Positions 23,713 through 31,017 of a stretch of 32,550 nt of DNA are shown in pieces; positions within the stretch are counted from its first letter, which is position 1, and the number at the start of each line of letters is the position of its first letter. This stretch comes from Saprospirales bacterium (GTDB lineage: Bacteria; Bacteroidota; Bacteroidia; Chitinophagales; Saprospiraceae). The notes under the pieces were generated by a model. That model did no database searches. It had not been told where the DNA came from and saw only the letters and a list, made by a program, of their open reading frames with translations. Made by a program: the position numbers and the translations under genes. The stretch is from contig JADJBL010000038.1 of assembly GCA_016703765.1 (NCBI GenBank), positions 1 to 32,550 on the forward strand, in the 5' to 3' direction.

Positions 23713-23931
23713 GGGGGGCTTGGGTCCACTTCGCCCTTTTCTTTCTTTCCGGGTCTTTTTTTTTGAAATCTCCAGGATGGAGAGCAGCGCATCAGTGGAA
23801 ATGGGATCGCCTTCCAAGGCAAGGTTTCCAACCGACCCAAAGGAGTCGATCACACCTAGGTTTTTTAAAGACTTTACGATTTGCAGAAAGTCTTTGAGAT
23901 TATCCGGCTTTATATTGATATAGTAAGTCAT
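23702..23931 (-). CDS. Small protein of unknown function, likely frame error near its end
   Basis: ATG 23931 opens 'MTYYINIKPDNLKDFLQIVKSLKNLGVIDSFGSVG' and '...STDALLSILEISKKK', a small alpha/beta protein with AT-rich codons. It resembles antitoxin-like or DUF-type small proteins. As written, the frame then runs far into the antisense of the exported gene (to 23497), which is unlikely. Adding one base at the T8 run 23756-23763 (A8 in the message) moves it to a frame ending 'DPERKKRAKWTQAPLIR' at TAA 23704-23702, about 76 residues. No toxin partner is adjacent. The repair is plausible but less certain than for the conserved genes. Confidence 0.5.
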
Positions 23932-23961
23932 GGCGTTGGCTATTGAATAAAGGTACCAAAT

Positions 23962-23991
23962 TATTGAAAGAAACCTCTTCCCTTTTCAATA
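23962..23991 (-). terminator. Inverted repeat after nfu
   Basis: TATTGAAA (23962-23969) and TTTCAATA (23984-23991) are perfect inverted repeats with a 14-nt loop, 22 nt past the nfu stop. The minus-strand 3' flank ATTTGG has few Ts, so it is a weak candidate. Confidence 0.35.
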
Positions 23992-24013
23992 GGTTCAGCA
24001 CTGTATACCTTTC

Positions 24014-24637
24014 TCACCCCATCTCCGACACCACCTCTTTCACCTCCGGGATCATGCGCTTGAGCATGCCTTCGATGCCGGCCTTCAGTGTGACGGTGGA
24101 GGAGGGGCAGCCGCTGCAGGATCCCTGCATAATGACGAAGACGGTGCCCTTGTCGTAGGATTTGAATTCGATGTTGCCGCCGTCCATTTCCACGGCGGGT
24201 TTGACGTAGGTGTCGATGAGGTCTTTCACCCTTTTGACGATCTCGCCGTCTTCCTGCGAGTATTCATAGCTCACGCCGCGCTCCTCTTCGAGCTTGAACA
24301 TAGCTTCGGCAAAACCTTCCAGCAGGATGGTCTTCTCCTCCTCGACGTATTTCTTGATGAAATCCTTGAGCTTCAGCATGATGTCCTCCCAGCCGTAGTT
24401 CATCTCCTTGCTGATGGTGACGAAGTTGTTGCTGATGTAGACGCCTTTGACGTAGGGGAAGCCAAACAGCTCGGTCGCCAGGGGCGACCATTCCTTCGCA
24501 AGGGTCTCGTCTCGGAAATCGGCCGTGCCGCGGTACAGCATCCGGTTGGTCACGAATTTGAGGGATTCCGGGTTGGGGGTCTGCTCCGTATATAGCAATA
24601 CAGGACTTTTTGCCGTCGTAGGTTCCATTTTTTCCAT
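24014..24637 (-). CDS. nfu: NifU-like Fe-S cluster carrier (Nfu)
   Basis: A 207-residue cytoplasmic protein that carries [4Fe-4S] clusters to apo-enzymes. The N-terminal Nfu_N domain spans about residues 12-100 ('YTEQTPNPESLKFVTNRML', 'FPYVKGVYISNNFVTISK'). The C-terminal NifU domain spans about 130-205 with 'VKPAVEMDGGNIEFKSYD' and the cluster motif C174-SG-C177 in 'MQGSCSGCPSSTVTLKAGIEGML'-type context. ATG 24637 is chosen; ATG 24628 (MEPTTAK) is nearly as good. The same frame is open far upstream across the decarboxylase gene but that is antisense. A -7 box sits 30 nt upstream. It is divergent from the arginine decarboxylase. Confidence 0.92.
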   Translation of the reverse strand: MEKMEPTTAKSPVLLYTEQTPNPESLKFVTNRMLYRGTADFRDETLAKEWSPLATELFGFPYVKGVYISNNFVTISKEMNYGWEDIMLKLKDFIKKYVEEEKTILLEGFAEAMFKLEEERGVSYEYSQEDGEIVKRVKDLIDTYVKPAVEMDGGNIEFKSYDKGTVFVIMQGSCSGCPSSTVTLKAGIEGMLKRMIPEVKEVVSEMG

Positions 24638-24666
24638 CTTGCCTCGAGTTTTTTGATTCGATAACT

Positions 24667-24674
24667 CAAAAGTA
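24667..24674 (-). promoter_or_regulatory. Bacteroidota -7 box for nfu
   Basis: Minus-strand TACTTTTG matches TAnnTTTG, 29 nt before the nfu ATG. The flanking DNA is very AT-rich; no sure -33 box. Confidence 0.5.
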
Positions 24675-24716
24675 ACATCCAAAACCTTATTTAGATTAAT
24701 TATAAGAAAAAAATAC

Positions 24717-24746
24717 TTTTCAAATCCACAAATTCCAATAACTTTG
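24717..24746 (+). promoter_or_regulatory. Bacteroidota promoter of the arginine decarboxylase operon
   Basis: TTTT (24717-24720), an 18-nt spacer and TAACTTTG (24739-24746), an exact TAnnTTTG. The leader to ATG 24833 would be about 80 nt, long enough for some mRNA-level control. Confidence 0.55.
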
Positions 24747-24832
24747 CCCACGCCTAAAAATCGCTTGACCACCAAGGATTTAGCCGGATTGAAGCCATTT
24801 GTACCCACATCAAAACCAGCCATTTCTGAAGA

Positions 24833-26263
24833 ATGACCAACCGGTATTTCGACCTCATCGACCAAACCTTCTACTTCCCTCAGGAAGGGTTTGACATCGA
24901 AGAAGGTAACCTCGTTTTCAACAGCGTGCCCCTGATGCATCTCATCAAAAAGTACGGGACGCCCCTCAAGCTCACTTACCTGCCCAGGATCGGCTCGCAG
25001 ATCAAACGCGCCAAGAACCTCTTTACCCGCGCCATGCGCTCCCTGGGGTACAGCGGCGACTACCGCTATTGCTACTGCACCAAAACCTGCCACTTCAGCT
25101 TCGTGCTCAACGAGGTGCTCAAAAACGATGTAGAACTGGAGACCTCCTCCTCCTTCGACATCGATATCATCCGCAGCCTGTACCGGGATGGGAAGATCGA
25201 CAAGAGCATCACCATCGTAAACAACGGCTTCAAGCCGCGGGAGTATGCGCAGAAGATTTCCGACCTCATCAACGACGGGTTCGAAAACGTCATCCCCGTG
25301 CTCGACAACATCGACGAGATCCAGTTTTTCGAAGAAATGGTCAAGGGCACCTGCAACCTCGGCATCCGCGTCGCCACAGAAGAAGAGCCCAATTTCGAGT
25401 TTTACACCTCCCGCCTGGGCATCCGCCATTCAGAGGTGCTCAATTTCTATAAAGCCCGGATCGCCAACAACCCGAAGTTCAAACTCAAGATGCTGCACTT
25501 CTTTGTCGACACCGGCATCAAGGACAGCCTGTACTATTGGGGAGAATTGAAGAAAGCCGTCAAGCTCTACGGCGAACTGCGCACCATTTGCCCCGACCTC
25601 AAAGCGCTCAATATCGGTGGCGGAATGCCCATCCGCAACTCGCTGGGGTTCGAATTCGATTACAAATACATGGTCAAAGAGATCGTGAACCTCATCCTGC
25701 AAGCCTGCGAGGAAGCCGAAGTGCCCGAGCCGGACATCTACACCGAGTTCGGCAAATACACGGTCGGAGAAAGCGGCGCTACCATCTTTTCGGTGGTGGG
25801 CCAAAAGCAGCAAAACGACGCCGAGCTCTGGTACATGATCGACAATTCCCTGATGAACACCCTCCCCGACTCCTGGGGCATCGGCGAGCGCTTCATCATG
25901 CTGCCCATCAACAAATGGTACAACGAGTACGGGAAGGTCAATATCGGAGGGCTGAGCTGCGATAACTCGGACTACTACAACTCCGAAATCCACGAGAGCC
26001 AGGTCTACCTGCCTATCTATCCCAGGGAGGACGAGGAGCCCCTGTTTATCGGGTTTTTCCACACCGGCGCCTATCAGGACGCCCTGAGCGGATACGGAGG
26101 GATCAAACACTGCCTGATCCCCGCCCCGCAGCACGTGGTACTCTATAAGGACGAACAGGGCAACCTCGTCGACACCCTTTACAAGCGCGCCCATGTGCCG
26201 GAAGATATGCTGAGCGTGCTGGGCTATACGACCAAAAACGGCCACAAGCTGGACAAGAAATAG
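24833..26263 (+). CDS. speA: Arginine decarboxylase, short Bacteroidota type
   Basis: A 476-residue PLP enzyme of the alanine-racemase fold (type III), producing agmatine for polyamine synthesis. Near the N-terminus 'FDLIDQTFYFPQEGFDIEEG' is characteristic of the Bacteroidota form. Lys84 in 'YCYCTKTCHFSF' is the Schiff-base lysine. 'LETSSSFDIDIIRSLY' and 'ALNIGGGMPIRNSLGF' contact the cofactor phosphate. 'YTEFGKYTVGESGATIF' and the C-terminal 'FHTGAYQDALSGYGGIKH' belong to the barrel-sheet interface. It lacks the large insert of E. coli SpeA (about 650 residues). Substrate cannot be told apart from related carboxy-spermidine-type decarboxylases with certainty. The glycosyltransferase starts 4 nt after its stop. 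Confidence 0.85.
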   Translation: MTNRYFDLIDQTFYFPQEGFDIEEGNLVFNSVPLMHLIKKYGTPLKLTYLPRIGSQIKRAKNLFTRAMRSLGYSGDYRYCYCTKTCHFSFVLNEVLKNDVELETSSSFDIDIIRSLYRDGKIDKSITIVNNGFKPREYAQKISDLINDGFENVIPVLDNIDEIQFFEEMVKGTCNLGIRVATEEEPNFEFYTSRLGIRHSEVLNFYKARIANNPKFKLKMLHFFVDTGIKDSLYYWGELKKAVKLYGELRTICPDLKALNIGGGMPIRNSLGFEFDYKYMVKEIVNLILQACEEAEVPEPDIYTEFGKYTVGESGATIFSVVGQKQQNDAELWYMIDNSLMNTLPDSWGIGERFIMLPINKWYNEYGKVNIGGLSCDNSDYYNSEIHESQVYLPIYPREDEEPLFIGFFHTGAYQDALSGYGGIKHCLIPAPQHVVLYKDEQGNLVDTLYKRAHVPEDMLSVLGYTTKNGHKLDKK

Positions 26264-26267
26264 GGCG

Positions 26268-27695
26268 ATGGGAAAGACACTATGGCCAGGCCTCATCGGT
26301 GTTGCCTTGCTGGCGATCTTTCCCCTCTTCATCCGACTCGACACCCTGCCGCTTTTCATATTCGACGAAGGCCGACTGGCCAACAACGCCCTGGAAATGG
26401 CCGTCGACGGGAATTGGGTCGTAGCACACTATGACGGCAAGCCCGATCTCTGGAATACCAAGCCCCCCTTGATGATCTGGCTTCAGGCCCTTTTGATGAA
26501 AGCCCTTGGCCTCGACCTGCTGGCAGTTCGGCTCCCCGCGGCCCTGGCCGGTTTGGCGACGATCCTCGCGGTCTTTTTGTTCTCGTTTCGGCAGACCCGC
26601 TCCTTGTGGGCCTCGCTCTGCGCCGGCCTCGTGCTCCTTTGCACCCCCGGATTTGTGACGACCCATGCCACCCGAACGGGCGACTACGACGCCCTCCTCG
26701 CGCTGTGGTCCACGCTGTTTCTCTTTCAAATTTATAACTGGTTCAGGGAAGAGGCGCCTTCGGCGAAAAGGAAACACCTGTGGCTTGCCCTGCTTTTTTT
26801 TACCCTCGGGGTGCTGACCAAGGGGATCGTCATTTTCCTCTTCCTGCCCGGCGTATTGATCTTTTTGCTGGCGGGAAAGCGCCTGGGGGAATTGTTGCGG
26901 CAGCCCCATTTTTATTATGCGTCCTTATCGTCCATCGCGGTCATCGCGGCCTGGTATCTCGGCCGGGAATGGGCATCGCCCGGATACCTGGAAGCCGTCG
27001 TGCAGAACGAACTCGGCGGGCGCTTCCTCGAGGTCATCGAAGAGCATAGCGGTACCTGGTCTTATTATTTTGAAAATTTCTGGAAAAGGGAGTTCATCCC
27101 CTGGATCGGATTTATACCCCTGGCCGTGTGGCTCGTTTTTCGCGATCCGAATATCGGGCAGCGGCCGCTGTGGGCATTTATGCTATGCCAGGCCCTTTGT
27201 TTCCTGCTGATCCTTTCTTTTGCACAAACCAAGTTGAACTGGTATGCCCTCCCCGCCTTCCCGCTGCTGGCCATAGCGGTCGGAGGGGGAGTAGGTCTGC
27301 TCCTTGAGCGGGCCGGGGCGGAGTGGCCGAAGGGACTGTTGCTCTTCGGCATATTTCTGTGGCCCTATTCCCAACAGATCCGGGAATCTTATAAAATGGA
27401 TACACTGCACAGTTGGGAGAAACGACAATACTCGGGGTTCATGAAAAAGGTAGAGGACAGGCCGGGATACATCGTGGTACAGACCGACTACAACGCCCAT
27501 ATCGCGTTTTACGTCAAGAAATACCGTGCGGAGGGCAAGGAAATCGGATTGAAATACCCAAATGAGCTGAGCATCGGGGACACCATTTTGCTTTGCGAGG
27601 AGCATGCGCGGAAGGCGGTGCTGGATCGTTGGAAGCTTGAGGAATTGTATGCCGTTAAAGGTTGCGGGCTTTTTAAGGTGATTGGAAGGGATTAA
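26268..27695 (+). CDS. PMT/ArnT-type membrane glycosyltransferase
   Basis: A 475-residue polytopic GT-C glycosyltransferase that uses a lipid-linked sugar donor in the periplasmic face. 'LDTLPLFIFDEGRLANNALEM' carries the DE motif of the first external loop. 'NTKPPLMIWLQALLMKALG' and 'VRLPAALAGLATILAV' follow as in ArnT/PMT_2 proteins. 'HATRTGDYDALLALW' is the second acidic loop, and 'GVLTKGIVIFLFLPGVL' the next helix pair. About ten TM helices are followed by a soluble C-terminal part (from residue 390). It probably adds a sugar to lipid A, a protein or a polyprenyl-linked glycan. It sits 4 nt after speA. Its TAA stop lies in the left arm of a 17-bp terminator stem. Confidence 0.83.
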   Translation: MGKTLWPGLIGVALLAIFPLFIRLDTLPLFIFDEGRLANNALEMAVDGNWVVAHYDGKPDLWNTKPPLMIWLQALLMKALGLDLLAVRLPAALAGLATILAVFLFSFRQTRSLWASLCAGLVLLCTPGFVTTHATRTGDYDALLALWSTLFLFQIYNWFREEAPSAKRKHLWLALLFFTLGVLTKGIVIFLFLPGVLIFLLAGKRLGELLRQPHFYYASLSSIAVIAAWYLGREWASPGYLEAVVQNELGGRFLEVIEEHSGTWSYYFENFWKREFIPWIGFIPLAVWLVFRDPNIGQRPLWAFMLCQALCFLLILSFAQTKLNWYALPAFPLLAIAVGGGVGLLLERAGAEWPKGLLLFGIFLWPYSQQIRESYKMDTLHSWEKRQYSGFMKKVEDRPGYIVVQTDYNAHIAFYVKKYRAEGKEIGLKYPNELSIGDTILLCEEHARKAVLDRWKLEELYAVKGCGLFKVIGRD

Positions 27696-27732
27696 AGGGG
27701 ATTGATAATCCCATCCAATCCCCTTAAATCCC
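27688..27732. terminator. 17-bp inverted repeat between convergent genes (bidirectional terminator)
   Basis: Arms 27688-27704 and 27716-27732 pair at 16 of 17 positions with an 11-nt loop. The glycosyltransferase TAA (27693-27695) and the reconstructed TAA of the convergent gene (27726-27724) lie at near mirror positions inside the two arms. T tracts are short, so efficiency is uncertain. Confidence 0.65.
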
Positions 27733-28407
27733 CTGTTTGTCCCTTTTCCTTCGGGCCATTTCCCTGGAAAATCGCTTTGTTTCGAGCCAGGCTTTGCGCC
27801 GTTGGTACAAATCGCTGCCTGCCAGCACTATTACCCCCAATGCGAAGAGCCCGATCCTCGTCCACTCGACTTCCTTCACCCAGGACGGGAAAAAAATTGC
27901 GGATCGCCAGCAGTTCGAACGCCGTGAGGAGTGCGGCGCTCATGATGAGCAGCACGCTGACGGCCCGGGCATTGAGCACATTTTCGGGTTTTGCGCGGTA
28001 CAAGGTGCGTCGAAGGCCAGCCTTGCCTGCGGAGTGGAAAGGGTCCATCCGCAGCACCTCCTTGAAGAGATGGGCCGCGGGTCCGTATTCCTCCAATTGG
28101 TAACAGGAGTCCGCTTTGCGGAAAATAGTGGCGAGGAAGAGGTCCCAACCTGCCTCGCCGGAAGGCTGGCGTTCCAGGCAGCAGGCGATCATTTCGTCGG
28201 CGACGGTCTTGTATTTCGTATAGGCCCCTGCCCGGTAGAGGTCTTCGGTGTAGGCTGCAAACAATTCAAAAACTCCTCCTCCGGCAATTGGCGAATGGCG
28301 GCCTCGTGCCCTTCGAAAAACCGGATCCTCGAATGCACGGACCTGGCTTCCAGGCTCCGGAAGTCCCTGTAGAGTTTGGAACGATATGCAGGACGAGACA
28401 GGCTCAC
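27724..28407 (-). CDS. Two-TM protein with TPR-like segment, frame broken twice
   Basis: After repair it is 227 residues, a membrane protein of unknown function. GTG 28407 starts 'MSLSRPAYRSKLYRDFRSLEARSVHSRIRFFEGH', and the frame breaks after 'LPEEEF'. One more base in the A5 run 28268-28272 (T5 in the message) restores 'FFELFAAYTEDLYRAGAYTKY'. A TPR-like pair follows: 'ADSCYQLEEYGPAAHLFKEVLRMDPF'. TM1 is 'AVSVLLIMSAALLTAFELL'. A second break in the A7 run 27890-27896 (one base too many) restores 'FFPSWVKEVEWTRIGLFALG' with TM2 and a basic tail ending 'RRKRDKQGI' at TAA 27724. Similar Bacteroidota hypothetical proteins share the order TPR-TM-'P.W'-TM. Convergent with the glycosyltransferase. 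Confidence 0.65.
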
Positions 28408-28414
28408 CTTTTTT

Positions 28415-28496
28415 GGTTTAGGAAGTTTAGAGGGTTTAGAATGTTTAGAGGGTCAAAAAACTAAACCCTCTAAACCTCTTAAACTTTCTAAACTTT
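28415..28496. repeat. Inverted GTTTAGAGG-type array
   Basis: Left arm 28415-28453 repeats GTTTAG-rich units; right arm 28460-28496 is its near reverse complement. The 15-mer at 28425-28439 is perfectly complementary to 28461-28475. It lies directly after the stop of the cyclase-like gene (28499, minus) and before the next minus gene, where it probably ends the transcript. Confidence 0.8.
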
Positions 28497-28498
28497 TA

Positions 28499-29257
28499 TT
28501 AATCAATTTCATATAAAACCGGTTTACTCGGGCTCGCATCGATCTCCAGGCTCGCGATCTGGATCTGGAGGAGGTACAAGCCGTCCTTTATCTCATTTGG
28601 AACGTAGATCAGTTCGGTGATCGTACATTCATCCCGGCCGGCTTCCACGACGCCGGGGTATTTCCAGAAGGCCCGGTGGGCCAGCAGTTTCCCTCCGTCT
28701 TCCTCGCGGTCGACCGAAGGGAGGTCGATCAGGAGGTGTCGGATGCCCAGGTCCACCAGATACTCCACCGCTTCGTGGTGGAGGTAGGGCGGGTTGGTTC
28801 CGGAGTAATGCCTCCTGAGTTTATCCGGGTCGTTGGGCAAGGTGCGGATGACCAGCGCTTCCACCTCTCCCGGTTCGAGCCAGCCTTCCAGTTGTTCCTT
28901 GAAAATCACACGGTCTCCCTCCTCGGTACGCGTCGGAAATACGCTCCCCAATTTGGCAAGGAAATGGAATTTTTTCAAGGCCCGGTTGATAAAAAATTGC
29001 TCTTTTGCAATATGCCCTACGCACTCCGTGTGGGTGCCGTTTCCGTGCGGATTGATCCGGAGGTTCAGGAAATTGACCGGTCCGCCTTTGGCCGTACTAC
29101 CGATAAACGATCCGGCTACTACCGGCTCTGCTTCCATGTAGGGGGCGTAAAAACAATTCACGGTTTCGCTGCCCTCTTTGAGTGGAATAGAAATATCGAG
29201 CGGTTTGTTCAGATCCGCCTGCAAATTTTTTTCCCGGTGTGAAACGTGAACGATCAT
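28499..29257 (-). CDS. Cyclase family protein (kynurenine-formamidase-like)
   Basis: A 252-residue metal-dependent hydrolase of the cyclase superfamily, whose members include N-formylkynurenine formamidase KynB. ATG 29257 is used; TTG 29263 is a less likely start. 'PLDISIPLKEG' at 19-29 is the usual opening strand, and H71-GNGT-H76-TE-C79 with H82 (VGHI) corresponds to the HxGTHxDxPxH metal/catalytic motif, though with an extra residue and Glu for the usual Asp. 'RHLLIDLPSVDREEDGG' and 'ELIYVPNEIKDGLYLL' are typical strands of the C-terminal half. It is longer than KynB (about 210), so the substrate may differ. A good promoter overlaps that of divergent slyD. A kynureninase gene lies at 20679. 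Confidence 0.78.
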   Translation of the reverse strand: MIVHVSHREKNLQADLNKPLDISIPLKEGSETVNCFYAPYMEAEPVVAGSFIGSTAKGGPVNFLNLRINPHGNGTHTECVGHIAKEQFFINRALKKFHFLAKLGSVFPTRTEEGDRVIFKEQLEGWLEPGEVEALVIRTLPNDPDKLRRHYSGTNPPYLHHEAVEYLVDLGIRHLLIDLPSVDREEDGGKLLAHRAFWKYPGVVEAGRDECTITELIYVPNEIKDGLYLLQIQIASLEIDASPSKPVLYEID

Positions 29258-29293
29258 GACCAAAAAATTGGTGAAAAAGGTAAAAGCCCCTAC

Positions 29294-29323
29294 CTTGCCG
29301 GGGCAGGACCAAAATTAGCTTTT
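29294..29323 (+). promoter_or_regulatory. Probable promoter of slyD
   Basis: TTG (29294-29296), a 19-nt spacer, TAGCTTTT (29316-29323), one base off TAnnTTTG; the ATG follows 19 nt later. It overlaps the opposing promoter. Confidence 0.4.
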
Positions 29324-29341
29324 TTAAAAATTTCTTTCAAA
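29310..29341 (-). promoter_or_regulatory. Bacteroidota promoter of the cyclase-family gene
   Basis: On the minus strand: TTTG (29341-29338), a 20-nt spacer, TAATTTTG (29317-29310). Both elements match consensus. Leader about 45 nt. Confidence 0.62.
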
Positions 29342-29342
29342 A

Positions 29343-29867
29343 ATGGTTATAACAGAAAACCAGGTCATTACCCTTACCTACGCCCTTCGCGAAAACGACC
29401 CACAGGGCGAGCTTCTGGAAGAGGTCGAATCCGATTCCCCCTTTACTTTTTTGTACGGGGTAGGAAATTTGCTCCCCTCCTTTGAGGCGAATCTGCGCGG
29501 ACTGAAAGTAGGCGAACAATTTTCCTTTATCCTCAGTCCGGAGGAGGCCTACGGAGAGAGCAGCCCCAACAATATCGTGGAGATCCCCCGGGGCAATTTC
29601 CGCATGGAAGACGGCGGGGCCCCGGACTTCCTGGTGAAGGGCAATTTCATCAGCCTGATGGACAATTTCGGGCAGGAACATATCGGTCGCATCCACTTTT
29701 TCGACGACGACTTCGTGCATGTCGATCTCAACCACGCCATGGCGGGCAAAACCCTGCATTTTCAGGGTACGATCCTCCTGATCCGGGAGGCCAGCGCGGA
29801 TGAGTTGAGCCATGGCCACCACCATGCGCAGAAAGGAGAGGCCGGCTCCGGGCATCACCACCATTAA
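29343..29867 (+). CDS. slyD: FKBP-type peptidyl-prolyl isomerase, SlyD type
   Basis: A 174-residue folding helper and metallochaperone. The FKBP fold is split by an insert-in-flap domain: 'ITENQVITLTYALRENDPQGE', then 'FTFLYGVGNLLPSFEANLRGLKVGE' (residues 33-57), the 'PEEAYGESSPNNIVEIPRGNF' loop, the flap 'GRIHFFDDDFVHVDLNHAMAG' and 'KTLHFQGTILLIRE' closing the sheet. The C-terminus is rich in His (HGHHHA...SGHHHH), as in metal-binding SlyD. No signal peptide, so cytoplasmic. ATG 29343 follows a likely promoter. The GT2 gene begins right at the stop, so both may be translated together. Confidence 0.92.
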   Translation: MVITENQVITLTYALRENDPQGELLEEVESDSPFTFLYGVGNLLPSFEANLRGLKVGEQFSFILSPEEAYGESSPNNIVEIPRGNFRMEDGGAPDFLVKGNFISLMDNFGQEHIGRIHFFDDDFVHVDLNHAMAGKTLHFQGTILLIREASADELSHGHHHAQKGEAGSGHHHH

Positions 29868-30959
29868 TTGTCTCCGGCTGTGTTGCTTGCCTTTTGGCTT
29901 GCCACATTCGTTCAACTGATCTTCTGGATCGCCTTGTTCGGCCGGCTGGCTTTTAAAAAGAAGCCGCCACCGGGGCGCAGCCCTTTGCCACCGCTGTCGG
30001 TCGTCATCTGTGCCCGAAACGAAGCAATCAAACTCGCAGCCCGGCTTCCGGCTGTGCTCGGCCAGGACTACCCCGATTTCGAGGTGATCGTGGTCGACCA
30101 CGCCTCCACCGACGATACCCCCGATGTATTGCAGGGGCTTTCCGCTCGTTTTCCCTATTTGAAAATAATCGCCTGCCCCGACGAGCGGCCCGGGAAAAAG
30201 ATCCCGCTCGCCTTGGGCATTGCACACGCCCGCCACGAATGGGTGGTGCTGACCGACGCCGACTGCCGCCCCGCGAGTCCGGACTGGCTGCGACACCTGG
30301 CTGCCCGGATAGAATCCTCCGTCGAAGTAGTCCTGGGTTATGGCCCTCTGGAAAGGCAGCCTGGTATACTGAACGCCTTTGCCCGTTTTGAAACAGCCAT
30401 CACCGCTATCCAATACTTTTCCTATGCCCTGGCAGGTATTCCCTATATGGGCGTGGGCCGCAATCTGGCCTACCGCAAGGCCGCTCTCGGCCGCCTCGAT
30501 CCCAGCGCCCACCGCGACCTGCTCTCCGGCGACGACGACCTGACCGTCAACGCCCTGGCACATGCAGGGAATACGAAAATCCTCCTCCATCCGGACAGCT
30601 TTTGCTGGTCGCCGGCGCCGGAGGGTTTTGGGGCCTTCTTTCGTCAAAAATCGAGGCACCTGAGCGCCAGTCCGAGGTATAAGCCCTTGCATAAAATGTT
30701 GTTGGGCGCCTGGGCGCTTAGTTTTTTGGGGCATTACGGCCTGGGTATCCTCGCAGTTTTGGGCGGAAGTTGGGCGCCCGTTTTGCTCGGCTACGGCTTG
30801 CGGCAAATCCTGATATTTTTCCTCTTCCTCCGGCTGAGCCGCCTGTTTGAAGTGCAGGACCTGCGCTGGAAACTGCCCCTTCTCGACCTCTCCCTGTTCG
30901 TCTACTATCTAGTCCTCGCTCCCACAATTTGGTGGGGTCCTCGAAAAAAATGGGGGTAA
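29868..30959 (+). CDS. Membrane-bound family 2 glycosyltransferase
   Basis: A 363-residue inner-membrane glycosyltransferase. One N-terminal TM helix (residues 3-25) is followed by a GT-A domain: 'LSVVICARNEAIKLAARLPAVLGQDYPDFEVIVVDHASTDDT' with 'VVLTDADCRP' (DxD-type metal site), the acceptor-site 'GDDDLTVNALA' and a 'QKSRHLSASPRYK' motif in place of QxxRW. Three or four TM helices end the chain. This layout resembles enzymes building glycolipids or exopolysaccharide. The start is taken as TTG 29868, with no gap after the slyD stop (TAA 29865-29867); GTG 29880 is possible. No other polysaccharide genes are adjacent. Confidence 0.85.
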   Translation: MSPAVLLAFWLATFVQLIFWIALFGRLAFKKKPPPGRSPLPPLSVVICARNEAIKLAARLPAVLGQDYPDFEVIVVDHASTDDTPDVLQGLSARFPYLKIIACPDERPGKKIPLALGIAHARHEWVVLTDADCRPASPDWLRHLAARIESSVEVVLGYGPLERQPGILNAFARFETAITAIQYFSYALAGIPYMGVGRNLAYRKAALGRLDPSAHRDLLSGDDDLTVNALAHAGNTKILLHPDSFCWSPAPEGFGAFFRQKSRHLSASPRYKPLHKMLLGAWALSFLGHYGLGILAVLGGSWAPVLLGYGLRQILIFFLFLRLSRLFEVQDLRWKLPLLDLSLFVYYLVLAPTIWWGPRKKWG

Positions 30960-31017
30960 GCGGCCCTGCCCTGGCGGTTTGTCTTCCGGTCGGGAAGCTG
31001 CTTAATTAGCGCTTACG

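Noticed and set aside
24638..25429. Long minus-strand open frame extending nfu upstream
   Set aside because: It is antisense to the arginine decarboxylase and has no family features; the high GC third positions keep the antisense frame open.
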